64,000 nt of DNA from Saturnia japonica. Its lineage: Eukaryota; Arthropoda; Insecta; Lepidoptera; Saturniidae. How positions within the stretch are numbered: the stretch's first letter is position 1; every line of letters begins with the position of its first letter. Positions 36,801 to 46,800 of the stretch are shown here, piece by piece. Position numbers and translations under genes: made by a program. The DNA lies in contig CM065307.1 in assembly GCA_033032175.1 (NCBI GenBank), forward strand, positions 8,990,001 through 9,054,000, read 5' to 3'. Under the pieces are notes generated by a model. That model was not told the DNA's origin. It made no database searches and was given only the letters and a program-made list of their open reading frames with translations.

Positions 36801-39800
36801 TATCTCTATATGTATACGGCAGTTCCATTTGAAATTTCCCACTCCAAACCAAATTTAGTTATCTTCGGCCACATCATAATTTAACATCAGCTGATATTAT
36901 TGTCAAATAAATCAAGGAACATTCATGTTTTTCTCAGTCTTATTTGCGCTCCATTACTGGGTATGAACCTTCTTCTTACACTGAAGATGCTATAAGCAGG
37001 CAGGTACATGCAACTTACTATGTGGTATCACTACATTTATGGTATATTTTTTCTTGAGCATTATGTGGATTCAGGAGTAGTCCGAATCAACTACCCCAGT
37101 GGAAATCAAATTAGGTACCACCGTGATTATAGCAACAAGGTTAATAATTTCGAAAATCGTATTATGACTAACTGTGAAAAATAAACAATAATAGAAATAT
37201 TGAGCCTAGCTATTATCTGGTAGATGCTTATTAGCTTACTTTACTTATAATAATAATAATATAACTTACTTCTTTTATGTTATAGTTTGGTTAATATTTT
37301 TTATTTATATTTTACCATAATAACTACTTCACATAATGCTACTCAAGATTATAACAAACATCACTGTCAGTTTAATATAATAAGTTAATTGGAAATGGAA
37401 TTTTTTATATTTTCATTAATTATTTATTATTACACACACACACACACATAATGCACTACTTCACTTAATGCTACTCAAGATTATAACAAACATCACTGTA
37501 AGTTTAATATAATAAGTTAATTAGAAATGGAAATCTTTATATTTTCATTAATTATTATGCTACTTTCTCAGCATTTAATTAAACCTAAACTATTTCTTTT
37601 TCATAGTAATATGCATAAAACTATAAGTACCTACCTATGTACCTATTGCACGAAGTACATTTTAATCTGTACCAAGTGAACACGTTAGCTTAGTTTGAAT
37701 TCATATTTACATGAAACGTGTCAAATTAAAAAAAAAATAAATATATATTTAGATAAATTTTACATATATGATTCGAATGTGATGTCATTGTAGGCCGTGT
37801 GTTTACTGGGTAGGTATAATTATTTAATATGAATAATACGTAGGTTTAACTCTCTGTATATAAAAATATTAATACTACTACATTTGTTTAAAAATAAATA
37901 ATACTAACAATACCGTCAGACATGTGTAGGTAATTAACAATTATGTATTAATTATAATTAAGCTTATCATATAATAACTGAGAATAACTATGTAGCTTTA
38001 AAATGTTTATAATCCGCTTTCATTAATTAAAACCAACATATATAGATTTGTAAATTTGGATATAAGTATATTCAGGTTTTTGCTTAAATATTAATAGTAT
38101 TTACAAAACGCCTATATGTTTTGACAGAAACGTAAAGTAAAAGAGTCTATACCCGAGGAGATTTTAGAGAGCACGCGAGAGAGAAACATTGACAACGAAG
38201 AAACAGAAATGGAAGGATCGCGATCTCTCAGCACCTCCACAGAAACGTGCGCCACGCAAAAATCAAACTCGAACAATAGGAAGAAAAAATTAAACTGGGT
38301 CATAGACATGATCGTAAATACTATAGAAGAGACCGTAGAGTGTGACCCGGTCACTGTAAAACTAAAGAAACCTAAGGTCAGACGTGCACCTGTCTGTCGC
38401 TAATAATCCTTAAATATAAATCTACTAACAAACGACAATAAACGTGATTACTATCGTTTTTGCTTTCTGTCGAAACATATGATAATAATTTGTGCATGTA
38501 ATTTAATCCTGGTGTTAGGTATTTTCATTAATCGTGTGCTATCAAAGTACTATTCCTTAACATTACCTATTATTATTATTTCGAGATTTGTTGTAACGTA
38601 AAATAACAGTAATTGTAGTGTAGCTAAAACATGATTAAGATTGTAATTAAAATGCAACACAATTAATAAATATCAGTATTCACTTGTCTACGTAAATTAA
38701 GCAAATAGTTAACTTAATTACACCCACTTACATAAAAAATCTGTATTAATTACGAAGATCTAGAGATAAGAAAAAGTTATATTGTGAATTAAAATTAATA
38801 TGCAAAAAGTTGGAATATCAATTTGCTTACCGTTTTTCTTTGAATATTTTAGTCTCTTCAGCAAAGTCAATACATATATGGCTTAGATTTATGACCTACA
38901 GCCATATTATAATAAGTATTATGATATTTAACTATTTAGATGCACGTGTAGTGGTAGCACAGTGCCATGTGGATAAAAAACGTAATTGCATATTTTCTTT
39001 TAATTGCTATTTCGTTCTTAAAAACAAAAACATGTAAAAAAACGGCCTTTCTATTACAGAAACGTATTCTCAGAGACCAAAGTACCTATCTATCTAATTC
39101 TAATACAAACCAATTTATGCCATTATAATAGGTTTATCACATTGGAAATGAATATTACACTAACATAAGAAGTCATTTAGTTACTTAATATTATTTAGTA
39201 TTTTTGCTGATTTTCGATTTTAATTGCCCTTTTTGTATACTTATTACAATATTAACTGGTATATATCTAAATAGCGCTAGTATTTTTGGTTTCTAAATCA
39301 TCTCTTACAATACCAGAATTCCGGGTTTTGAGGGACATCAGTAAAGTAGGTATTAGGTATCTATTTTATGTACCATGTCAATTTCAATCCATTAATACGC
39401 AATTCGTCATACCTATATACTCTTCGTGATTTTAGCTTATAACCTATCAAAAACTATACTATATTACTTCTATGTAATGACTTTAACTTTAGTGGACTTT
39501 ATATATAGGTATTTATTTACATAATTATTAAGTACTACACATAATTTTTTACCATTGTCATCCTAGCTGACTTCGCTGGCCCACAAGATTGTATCGGGCG
39601 GGTCATGCAGGCCAGTAGCGACAGGCAATTGGGGCTGCGGACATCGTCAACGTGGACATCCGCAACTCAAGTTGGTTTTACAATGGCTGGCAGCAAGCGT
39701 CGCCGGCGTTCCCGCACTCATCTACTACACCTTCGCCAATGAAAGTCTCTTCAAGGTAAACAATATATACTTTATGGTCTTTAAGCCTAGAGGGTTGCTA

Positions 39801-40060
39801 ATTGTGCATAAATTAAAAACTCAAATTGTATATTTATTATAATAATTGTGAATAAAATGCATCCGATATTATTTATTACTTCTTGGCAGCTTGACACCCT
39901 CGTCAGAGTGCTAGTAGATCGGAAGTGGACTGTGGGTCAGCTGGCGCGAGCCACGGTGAAGTTTTCACGTCAAGTTCTCCACGAGCCTAACGTTATACCC
40001 GATAATCACTCGCTCTTCGACGAACTCATCGGAATCGAGAGAATACTTGACGATACATAA
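21818..40060 (+). CDS. PARG-family protein with degenerate catalytic site and large insert (17 coding exons, 941 aa)
   Basis: Exons: 21818-21948, 23704-23900, 25214-25355, 25701-25797, 28229-28408, 28664-28828, 28923-28997, 29131-29296, 29781-29927, 30507-30722, 31004-31241, 31669-31809, 33451-33570, 36384-36585, 38128-38376, 39567-39755, 39890-40060. All phases agree and the sum is 2826 nt. Order matches poly(ADP-ribose) glycohydrolase: PWWTSVQRHL, LIAHAFFSTFP, KLKSLLHYFEW, FASSRIGG, MMPEILPTMI, LRELNKSLLAF (354-364), VATGNWGCG (839-847), then a family-like C terminus. PARG cleaves poly(ADP-ribose) chains. Here the signature is altered: GGG is GGD (239-241), QEE is QES (249-251), and the Asp and Asn of the VDFAN-type segment are C232 and S235. 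I predict no hydrolase activity. Exons 9-15 (about residues 385-822) form a low-complexity, charged insert within the fold. Intron 8 uses a GC donor. The ATG lies one base inside an exon, so a 5' untranslated exon is expected. Confidence 0.82.
22410..23191 (+). mobile_element. mariner transposon, internally deleted
   Basis: Terminal inverted repeats of about 30 bp flank it: GTGTGTCCCAAAAGTATCCG at the left and the inverse of CTGTGTCCCAAAAGTAACC at the right, both next to TA. Inside, an N-terminal piece with stops (MMQEAFENACIGKTQIK, then RFKNGRTSV) is fused by a deletion to the C-terminal catalytic part. That part has HHDNAPAH and PPYSSDKTPCDFWLFPK and keeps the D-34-D spacing of mariner transposases. 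The first catalytic Asp is gone. The copy is dead and lies in intron 1 of the PARG-family gene. Confidence 0.88.
23368..23456. repeat. GC-rich palindrome with a (CG)n run
   Basis: GGCGCGGCGCGGCGCAG followed by GGTACG, a short AT loop with TGATCATATGA, then CGGTACCCTGCGCCGCGCC and a (CG)n tract. The two halves are nearly complementary, giving a strong hairpin. The alternating CG run could adopt Z-DNA. It lies in intron 1 of the PARG-family gene in otherwise AT-rich sequence. Confidence 0.68.
24890..25110. other. GC-rich patch in intron 2 of the PARG-family gene
   Basis: An abrupt rise in GC and CpG content (for example GACGAGCCGAGCCGTGGAC and GGCGAGGTGACGCGGCACC) without a convincing frame. 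It is followed at about 25150-25203 by a piece resembling the SINE-like family B (CACCGAAAGCTCATGCTCAT). Probably repeat-derived. An internal promoter cannot be excluded. Confidence 0.35.
25988..26757. mobile_element. inverted-repeat element with about 120-bp arms
   Basis: The left arm (25988-26107) and right arm (26638-26757) are reverse complements over about 120 bp with some mismatches: AATACGTCCCCGCGGG, GAACTGAGTTAGCAT and TAAATGCTGCTTCAA at left, and their complements at right. About 530 bp lie between, including another repeat opening AAAACCGGCCAAGTGCGAGT (26207-26430), a word I associate with a common lepidopteran repeat. A nested, non-autonomous DNA element in intron 4 of the PARG-family gene is the likely explanation. 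Confidence 0.65.
27413..27899. mobile_element. MITE with CCCGTGCGC terminal inverted repeats
   Basis: The left end TACCCGTGCGCGATAAGTTG and the right end, whose inverse is TACCCGTGCGCTATAAGTTG, differ at one of the first 20 bases. The inner repeat continues as GAGACTC/GAAACTT. The 487-bp body is non-coding, so this is a non-autonomous DNA transposon of unassigned superfamily. The flanks read TAG at left and GTA at right, so the duplication is short or unclear. It lies in intron 4 of the PARG-family gene. Confidence 0.75.
29955..30230 (+). mobile_element. Helitron-like non-autonomous element, intron 9 of the PARG-family gene
   Basis: Starts TCTATATAAATATAATGATA, passes through CGAATCACGCAAAAGCTACT and TTTTACTCCTTAGATACTTA, and ends in a GC-rich region (GAACGCGAACGAAGTCGCGG). 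The same order recurs at 33190-33370, 43326-43517 and, inverted, at 46885-47095. The exact 3' CTAG terminus is eroded here. Confidence 0.55.
33190..33370 (+). mobile_element. Helitron-like element, intron 12 of the PARG-family gene
   Basis: Carries GCATCACGCAAAAACTACTT and TTTTACTCCCTAAATAAGTA, and ends with the short GC hairpin GCGAGCGGAGCCGCGGGTAC before an eroded terminus. A separate inverted end (CTAGCTGTGTTCTACGATTG) lies just upstream at about 33013-33065. Confidence 0.55.
33695..33950 (+). repeat. Helitron-type repeat (family G), intron 13 of the PARG-family gene
   Basis: Ordered blocks AATTGAAGTGTCTGTTTGTA, AACAGCTTTTTACTAAATAC, CCGAAACGATTAGATCGATT and GGCAGATAGCTGATTTTATA match the copies at 13565-13920 (inverted) and 56575-56835. 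No 3' terminus is visible. Confidence 0.6.
34131..35700. mobile_element. foldback element with about 455-bp inverted arms
   Basis: Left arm (34131-34586) and right arm (about 35249-35700) are inverted copies nearly base for base, from TAGTGTAAGATCCCAGAGC at the left end to the inverse of GCTCTGGGATCTTGGACTA at the right. Shared inner landmarks include GGTACCAGGTGAGAAAGG, CAGACGTTTTCCATGGGCC and GGGGATGT. The 662-bp centre holds no full gene. On the minus strand from 34988 it reads MLNNITSDDEDDDLSG and a stop, with more acidic codons beyond, perhaps the N terminus of a lost transposase. No clear target duplication. It sits in intron 13 of the PARG-family gene, whose transcript would form a very long RNA hairpin. 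Confidence 0.82.
36045..36215. repeat. interspersed repeat family E
   Basis: CAAGAGCTCCCTTGTGTATC, then AGGTATCCCCTATCCAACAA, then AATCGGTTCATAAATTA. It matches 14865-15005 and, inverted, 47128-47345, where the flank TTTTACTGACTTCAAAAAAG is a familiar lepidopteran repeat word. Intron 13 of the PARG-family gene. Confidence 0.55.
37318..37558. repeat. tandem duplication of about 110 bp around a (CA)n tract
   Basis: The segment ACTACTTCACATAATGCTAC...TTCATTAATTATT at 37318-37430 is repeated at 37448-37558 (ACTACTTCACTTAATGCTAC...), with about 95 percent identity by eye. A short (CA)n run (37433-37447) lies between the copies. It is in intron 14 of the PARG-family gene. Confidence 0.75.
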
Positions 40061-40294
40061 CTAAAGCTTTATCAACTAAGAAATAAGGTTCATACTTCTA
40101 TATATTCAACATTTATTTGGCTCGCAGCATTGGAGCGTAGTACATTTTTACGTTTACAAATACGGTTTCCTATAGTCTAAGTTTGAAGATGTTAACTGCA
40201 TCAGCTTTATTGTTTTAACCGCACTGTTTGCATTTACTGTGTAGTAATTTAAAAATGTAACGAGGTTACCACACTATTACGAAATACATATGGA

Positions 40295-40300
40295 AATAAA
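40295..40300 (+). terminator. poly(A) signal of the PARG-family gene
   Basis: AATAAA 235 bases after the stop codon, the first clear hexamer on this strand after the terminal exon. Confidence 0.5.
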
Positions 40301-41209
40301 ACTTAAGAAATTTTACTTTTATTTTACAATAGGAAAGATTAATTGTAATTTAATTTTGCTATTTGAAAAGTGTTTTATATTTAAAAATTCTAGCATTTTA
40401 GATGAGTTTAACCAATAAAATTTTATATTTAGAAATCATAAAAAAATTACTTCCTATTTTTGTAACCGTAATCGAATACATAATTTCCTATTATTTTTAA
40501 ACGTGTGGCAACCCTGTTGATGTCTCAGTATGGCGTCTGGTCGACTGTGTTTTATTTTATCAAATAATAATCATGAAATTTTAGAAACTTTTATACCTAA
40601 TATAATAACGTGAAAGCAAAATGAGTACATTCTTGATTTACAAGAGTTTAAAATTTATTATTATATACAACTGGATAAAATAAAGGACAAGTATAAAATT
40701 AGGTACAAAAATTATGTCTTCAAGTGTAATTTATGTCTTAGCAAGCGACAGTATATAAAAACAAGATTTGATATGAAAAAAAAAAAATAAAGTTCTTTCT
40801 TTATATACATTATATACGAAAGTCAGTGCTAATATTAAGACTGTTAAATGAAATATACAATAGTTCGACCCTTCGACATTTTTACTCTCACGTAATTATC
40901 CTATAAATTAGCCAATTGTATATTTGTAAATATTCATGTTGTTGTTTATATAATATAACATCCATAGCACGGTACATAGACTCCATGTCTTTAGTTTCAA
41001 TGTTACTAGATTACATATTAGTGACTTACTTCAACAAAGTCTTCCATAGTATGAATCTCAATGTGTCCAAAATTTGTTAAATATTTTGTTTAAATATAGA
41101 ATAATCAACCGCGAGCAGCGAAATAAAATAATTATATCAATGTGTTCATTTATTTCATTCGATGATCGAATATTTATAATATTATTTTAGGATTATTATA
41201 TATTTATTG

Positions 41210-42350
41210 TTATGATTTGTGGAGGGATACGTTTCCCCGCTTTTTTAATCTTGCTGCATTGTAATTTTTCACTGTGAGCTTTCTATTTATATCATTAGCC
41301 AATGCCTCGTCTGGAGTGTACACACGGTCTTTGAGGTTTTGATTTTTTCTAAACCTATTGGGTTCACAAGTTTTTTAGGACGAGACGGACTTTTCAAGTT
41401 TTAATTTATTACAAGCCCGAAATCTTCACAAAAACTTACTGATCGTTTTCACCATCTTCAGTAGTTGCAAGGTTCGTCAAAACTTCACAATTTTTCAATG
41501 AGGTTGATGATTTAGTAATATAGCAAGTTTTTTCCTCTCACGGCGTTTATGTCAATTACTTCATCATTTCAGCCGCAGGACGTCCACTGCTGAACATAGG
41601 CCTCCCCCATAGATCTCCAGAGCGACCGATCTTTTGCGGCCTGTACCCAACGGCTCCCAGCGACCTTTATTATGTCGTCTTTCCATCTAGTGGGGGGCCG
41701 TCCTGCGCTGCGCTTTCCGGTGCGTGGTCTCCACTCGAGAACCTTTCTGCCCCAACGGCCGTCAGTTCTCCGAACTATGTGCCCCGCCCACTGCCACTTC
41801 AACTTGCTAATCCTTTTGGCTATGTCGGTTACCTTAGTTTGTCTACGGATCTCCTCATTTCTGATTCGACCTCGTAGAGAAACACCAAGCATAGCCCTCT
41901 CCATAGCTCGCTGAGCGACCTTGAACTTTCTTATGAGGTCCACAGTGAGCGACCACGTCTCTGTCAATTACTTAAATCTTCATAAATTTTACGTAGTGCA
42001 AGTGTTAGATAATAAATTTAGAGATTGCTCAGGTTCACATATTGTAGGAGCTACACTCGAAAAAAGTTAATTGTGATCTGGGAAGATTGTGGGAATTGTG
42101 AGGTGGATGGCAACATTAAATTCAATAGAGATTCCTGTAACATCAGACTAGATCTATTGTGCTCCTGTACACTGAAAATTCCAAGCTCAAATGCTGCAGA
42201 CAACCAAGTCTTGTTATTTTTAATAAATACAGAAGCTTTGCGATGACAATCCTTATAAAGTTTTTCACATTGACTAGTAAATTTTGATACAGCAACTTTA
42301 TAAGTTTTTTTGATGTTTATTTATCTCATTAGGAATGCCTTGAGGATAAA
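41210..42350 (-). pseudogene. broken coding remnant of a multi-copy arthropod protein family
   Basis: On the minus strand, 42350-42060 encodes a protein-like stretch (IPNEINKH, then TYKVAVSKFTSQCEKLYKDC and NKTWLSAAFELG) with one frameshift in an A run. Further stops follow. An RTE-type insertion (41562-41962) interrupts it. Beyond, a frame ending NLATTEDGENDQ reaches a good donor (CA|GTAAGT, 41439) and rejoins in phase at an AG (41355-41356). It then continues as NLKDRVYTPDEALANDINRK to a stop at 41210. The TPDEALA segment resembles an uncharacterised repeat-like family I recall from arthropods. Because of stops, a frameshift and the insertion I call it dead. The last two exons could still belong to a small live transcript. 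Confidence 0.5.
41562..41962 (-). mobile_element. 5'-truncated RTE/endonuclease-reverse-transcriptase retrotransposon
   Basis: The minus strand encodes the last about 130 residues of a non-LTR reverse transcriptase: AQRAMERAMLGVSLRGRIRN, KLKWQWAGHIVRRTDGRWG and GRPPTRWKDDI, up to YVQQWTSCG and the stop. The short tail ends in ATGATGAAGT. An exact 11-bp target duplication, GTCAATTACTT, is present at 41551-41561 and 41963-41973, so the insertion boundaries are firm. High protein conservation suggests a fairly recent insertion. Confidence 0.92.
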
Positions 42351-42669
42351 TTGCATTCATAATTATAGTGGTACATAATAAGTCGTATAAGGTGTGTTCT
42401 GCGATGTCTTTTCTTACTTACAAAGTTATATTCGATGTTTGTAGTGATTTGAAGTTATAAGTGACTTTCGTGAAGTCCGACATTATTCTAAACATTTTAC
42501 ATGATCCTGCCCTTTACTTATTTAATATTTGGTCAATGACAAAAACTAATGGAAAGTTACTTATAAATTTTAAAGAAAATGCGGTACATGCAGGACACTC
42601 GAGAAAAAAAAATACCCTAAACTCTCCAAAGGAAATTAAATTTATCAAAGTTATTTTTGAGACTTATAA

Positions 42670-43872
42670 TTGATCCATTCTATTTACTAAAAAGAAACAG
42701 GCATGACCGCACCTCAGCCCTATTTAACTACCAATTTAGCTTCACAAAAGGCCGAAAAATTAGTTCATGTGCTATTTTCTTTAAAACTGAGGTAGTTGCG
42801 TTTTGATTTAAGACTTTAATTTAAAGAAGGACTATTCAGGTTTACAGTATTAATAAAAAAAAAATTAGAAAAATGATAGATTTGTATTCACAGTACTTGT
42901 GACAATTCTCTCGATTATCTTTTTTAACTGCCTATAATTTCTAAAGTGTTGCCTATAATTTGTACATGAATTAGATTTGTTTTTCATATTTTTCTGATTA
43001 CTGTCACCACGTGGGCTAAATGCACAAATAAATACCCTTTGCAAGGATTGAAGCGATAATTAGAAGTCTACCTTAAGGGTCGCTCAAGTATTATGAAGCC
43101 CAATTTTTGAAGATTTTTATATATAAATTCTATGTTATGCACCCACATTATAAAAAGTTTCGTTACCACTACCAGACGACAAGCAAAAGGAAAGGATCCA
43201 CTCTGATCACTTTGTTACTAAATAAAATCTTAGCACCACCTAATTATATCCTATAAATTCAAGTTATCTCTGTAAGGTATTTTTGAATGATTAAACCATA
43301 ATTTGATTTAGTTGGTACATCTTCTATCTATAGTATAAATAAAATGTTTAAAGATTTGCCGTAGTACGCGCATCACACAAAAATTACTGGACAGATTTTG
43401 ATCATTTTTATTTTATTTTACTCGATAGATACGTGGCTCTTATAAAAAAAAAATATCACGATATTTTCATAAATAACAGTTCTGTAAAACACGCGAGCGG
43501 AGCCGCGCGCTCAGCTGGTTTATTATATGACATGTAATTGTTTCCGTAAATCTTTATCACCTATAAACAAAATATCACCAGAATAAATTCAAAGTTCTTT
43601 ATTTATGCAAGTTAGTATGGAACTTAGAAGGATAGATTACTTATCAAGAACACCGGGGATATAAACCAAATAAAAAACACATACCTACTTATAAATAATA
43701 GTTCTTTCCGCGCAACACTTAAATTACTTGAAAGTTTATGACACCGTAATATATGCGACAATTTGAATCTGAACTCATCTGCTGAAGTTTATACAATTCA
43801 AAAGATGTGCCCATTGTAGAACTATGTCGGGCTGTCGAAAGCAGGGTGCACGTTGTAATCAGTCGTTTCGTT
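42670..43872. other. spacer downstream of CSN6, no gene seen
   Basis: AT-rich. A Helitron-like element occupies 43326-43517 (TCTATAGTATAAATAAAATG, then GCGCATCACACAAAAATTAC, ending at the hairpin GCGAGCGGAGCCGCGCGC). A TTTATT (AATAAA on the minus strand) at 43598-43603 is a reasonable poly(A) signal for CSN6, 270 bases past its stop. Confidence 0.5.
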
Positions 43873-46800
43873 CTAGAAGAAGAGACCCCTCATGCGTCGT
43901 CCCATGCCTTGTCTGTCATAAAGCACGTTGAATCTGTTCACTAATTGGTTGATAGCATTACATCCCTTTGTAATTGTACCTAAATATGTCATGAGTGCTA
44001 CGTCATTGCATTGCTGTAAACAAAAAGCTTTTATGACTATTAAATAATATTTTATGGATACTTAACAATCATGATTTGTTACACATCAAATCATTTGATA
44101 CAGTTGCTAACAGAGCAACTTACTAAAAATTTTATATTATAGCGAGTTTTTTTTCCCCATTACATTACATGTGTTGCTAGTTTACTGTGTTTTTGAAATC
44201 GGTACTAATTTTCAAACCGTATAAGATATTACACCTTTATTTTTAAAAAAAATTAACCCTTCAAATGTGAAAACCGAATGGGAAACAAATTCGCATCTCT
44301 CGGGGGCCAACCAAAGCGTTATTTTTTATTGCAGTTATTCGCCATATAAACTTTCCTGAATTATTTAATGTTAATAGTAAATGAACGGGTATGTTGACAA
44401 ACAAAAAAATATTTCAATTAATCCATATTTAATCTTATTTAATAATTAATCCAAGTAATTGTACTGTAAAATATACGGCGGCACAACACTAGAAAACTAA
44501 ATGTGGCAAGATTATTTTCAAGTTTCACATTAGTGATTGTCAATATACTCCATGGGAATAAAAAACTTCTAATATGGTAATTCCACATAGAGGCTGTAGG
44601 GCTGTTACCTGGACCTACTGAATGTATTGATCAAAAACCTTCAAGAATCTCCTAATTATGTAAAAGTAAGTATACCAAAAATAATTTGTCTTATATCTTA
44701 TCATCCCTTATCATGTCATGTTCCTAAACTTAACAAATTAATAATTATTCAAGCCCCCCATTACATAGAACCTAAAACATACTCGGCGAACTGTGGGTGT
44801 ACATTAGTACACCTCTGCTTAACCCTTCGGGGAATACAGGCGTGATGGTATGTTAATTACACTACCAGACAAAACTTATACATATGACATTTTTGTTAAA
44901 AGGTGCATTCGAGCAAAATAATATTCATCACATTAAGCTGTGCATTACGAAAAGTGGACACTTTTCACCTTTAGGATTGATGAATCCATTCTAAAAATAT
45001 AGTGTAAACTCTATATAGCGGAATTAAAGGGATCGAGTATTTTATTAAATTACAAAGAGTTTTCGTTGAATGTAGAGTAAACAATATATAATATTATTCA
45101 TCCATTTAATCAAAACACGTCCACATAGGACACCCCCATTTATCGCTACAACGACCAGACCTTCGCTGCTCGTATTCAGCAGGTTCCCGCAAGTTTCATT
45201 AGGTCATCTGTCCACCTTATAGCGTGTCTGACCACACTGTCTTCCCGTACGTAGCTGCGACTCGAGACCTCTACGGCCCTATCGGCCATCCGATAGGATA
45301 TTATTATATATACAAAAAAGCCAGCGAGAGCATATATCTATTTTCTAAGGATCACACACAATATACACTTGTCTTTAAAATAACTGGGAGTGGGCGTAGA
45401 ACACTTCGCGTGTGTTCTGTAGTCCACGCGAGCGGAACCGCGGGAATAGCTAGATTCTTGACAAAACATGGAGCTATTTCTCAATATTTCTGAAATAGAA
45501 AAGAATTAAAATAATGTTGTTATGATACACTTACATTATAGAAGTGCGTGCGAAACTGTTGAGATGTGAGTAAAGGCAGTCTGTTAGCCAATGCACGCGC
45601 CTCCCTCAGAAGTGCAGGGCGTGAAGGTAGAGTTCCATCGCGTATCGCACGCACTGTTGCAAGCACCGCACGAACCCGGGACACGAGCATTTTAATTGCA
45701 GAGCGTTGTGCCGTTAAATGTTCTGCCACTGAAATTTTTTATTAATTAATTAAATAAAGTAATGTAAAAAGTAGGTTGTATCGTGACTTCCTCAGCTCCT
45801 ACCGCGGTCATTTGTTCATATATGTATGTTCGGACGCGGATCTACAGGTTTAGTTTAAAGTGGGTCATAGATTGAAGACTCTCGAATATTCAACATCAGA
45901 CACATAAAAAAAAATAGAATTACTACGATAATTGAAAATTATATATAATTCGGGTGGAAGGTCATGACCCCTGTTAACTCAATTAGATCCGTGTCTGTGA
46001 ATATTTGACAAAACAATTAAAATATTATTAACAAAGCACAATTTTTTCTGCATAAATTACATCATGCAATAACATAAAGTACATAAAAGTACAGAATAAG
46101 TATTCTTACCACAAAAAATAAAAAAAATTGTCACAAAAAAATGTTACCACAATGAAATTATACATACCTAAACTATTAAAAGCTGCTTCTCCGGAAGATA
46201 CTCTAGCAACATGATCCACACCAATTCTCTCGGCCTCCTCAGCAGCCAAAGTATACGTAAGTGGGGCTAAGAGCATTGTGGCTCTTCCATTTACAACATC
46301 TATTACTGATTCATACAAGACAACTGGCAGTTGCTGAAATAGTATATTCAAAGTTGTATAAATGAATGACAATAAATAAAACCATTATATTAAGTTTTAC
46401 TGATTTTACTCCAAATATGTACCGATATTTGTTTCTATTTTAACTCATATTTTATAGATTTACTAGCCGTGCTCCACGGTTTCACCCGTATTAATTTTAT
46501 CTGATAAATACGGCGCCGCGCCGCCAACGCATCCGTGTTGCCTATTATAATAATTATTCACACTTCCCGCAGGTACAAATTATTCTAATTTTCTATTGTC
46601 TCCTAAACTATGTGTCCAAATAACATGCTTTAAAGGGCAAAATTTAACTTCATAAAATTGTCTTTATGATGAAGTAACTTTTATTCGTAAGGATTAATAA
46701 GCCTTTAATATGCCTTTAGTTATACTACTTTAGGGTAAAATTGAAAGGTGCGCGCGCATCGTGTGACGGAAGTGCGACATAATGACGATGGCCATCGAAG

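Noticed and set aside
37433..37447. CRISPR-like or other structured repeat array
   Set aside because: It is a plain CA microsatellite between two duplicated segments, with no regular spacers anywhere in the window.
38377..38403. Stop at 38401 as the end of the PARG-family protein
   Set aside because: AAG|GTCAGA at 38376 is a usable donor, and exon 16 resumes in phase with the PARG motif VATGNWGCG. A short isoform using this stop is possible but not preferred.
41672..41914. 80-codon plus-strand frame
   Set aside because: Antisense shadow of the RTE reverse-transcriptase tail.
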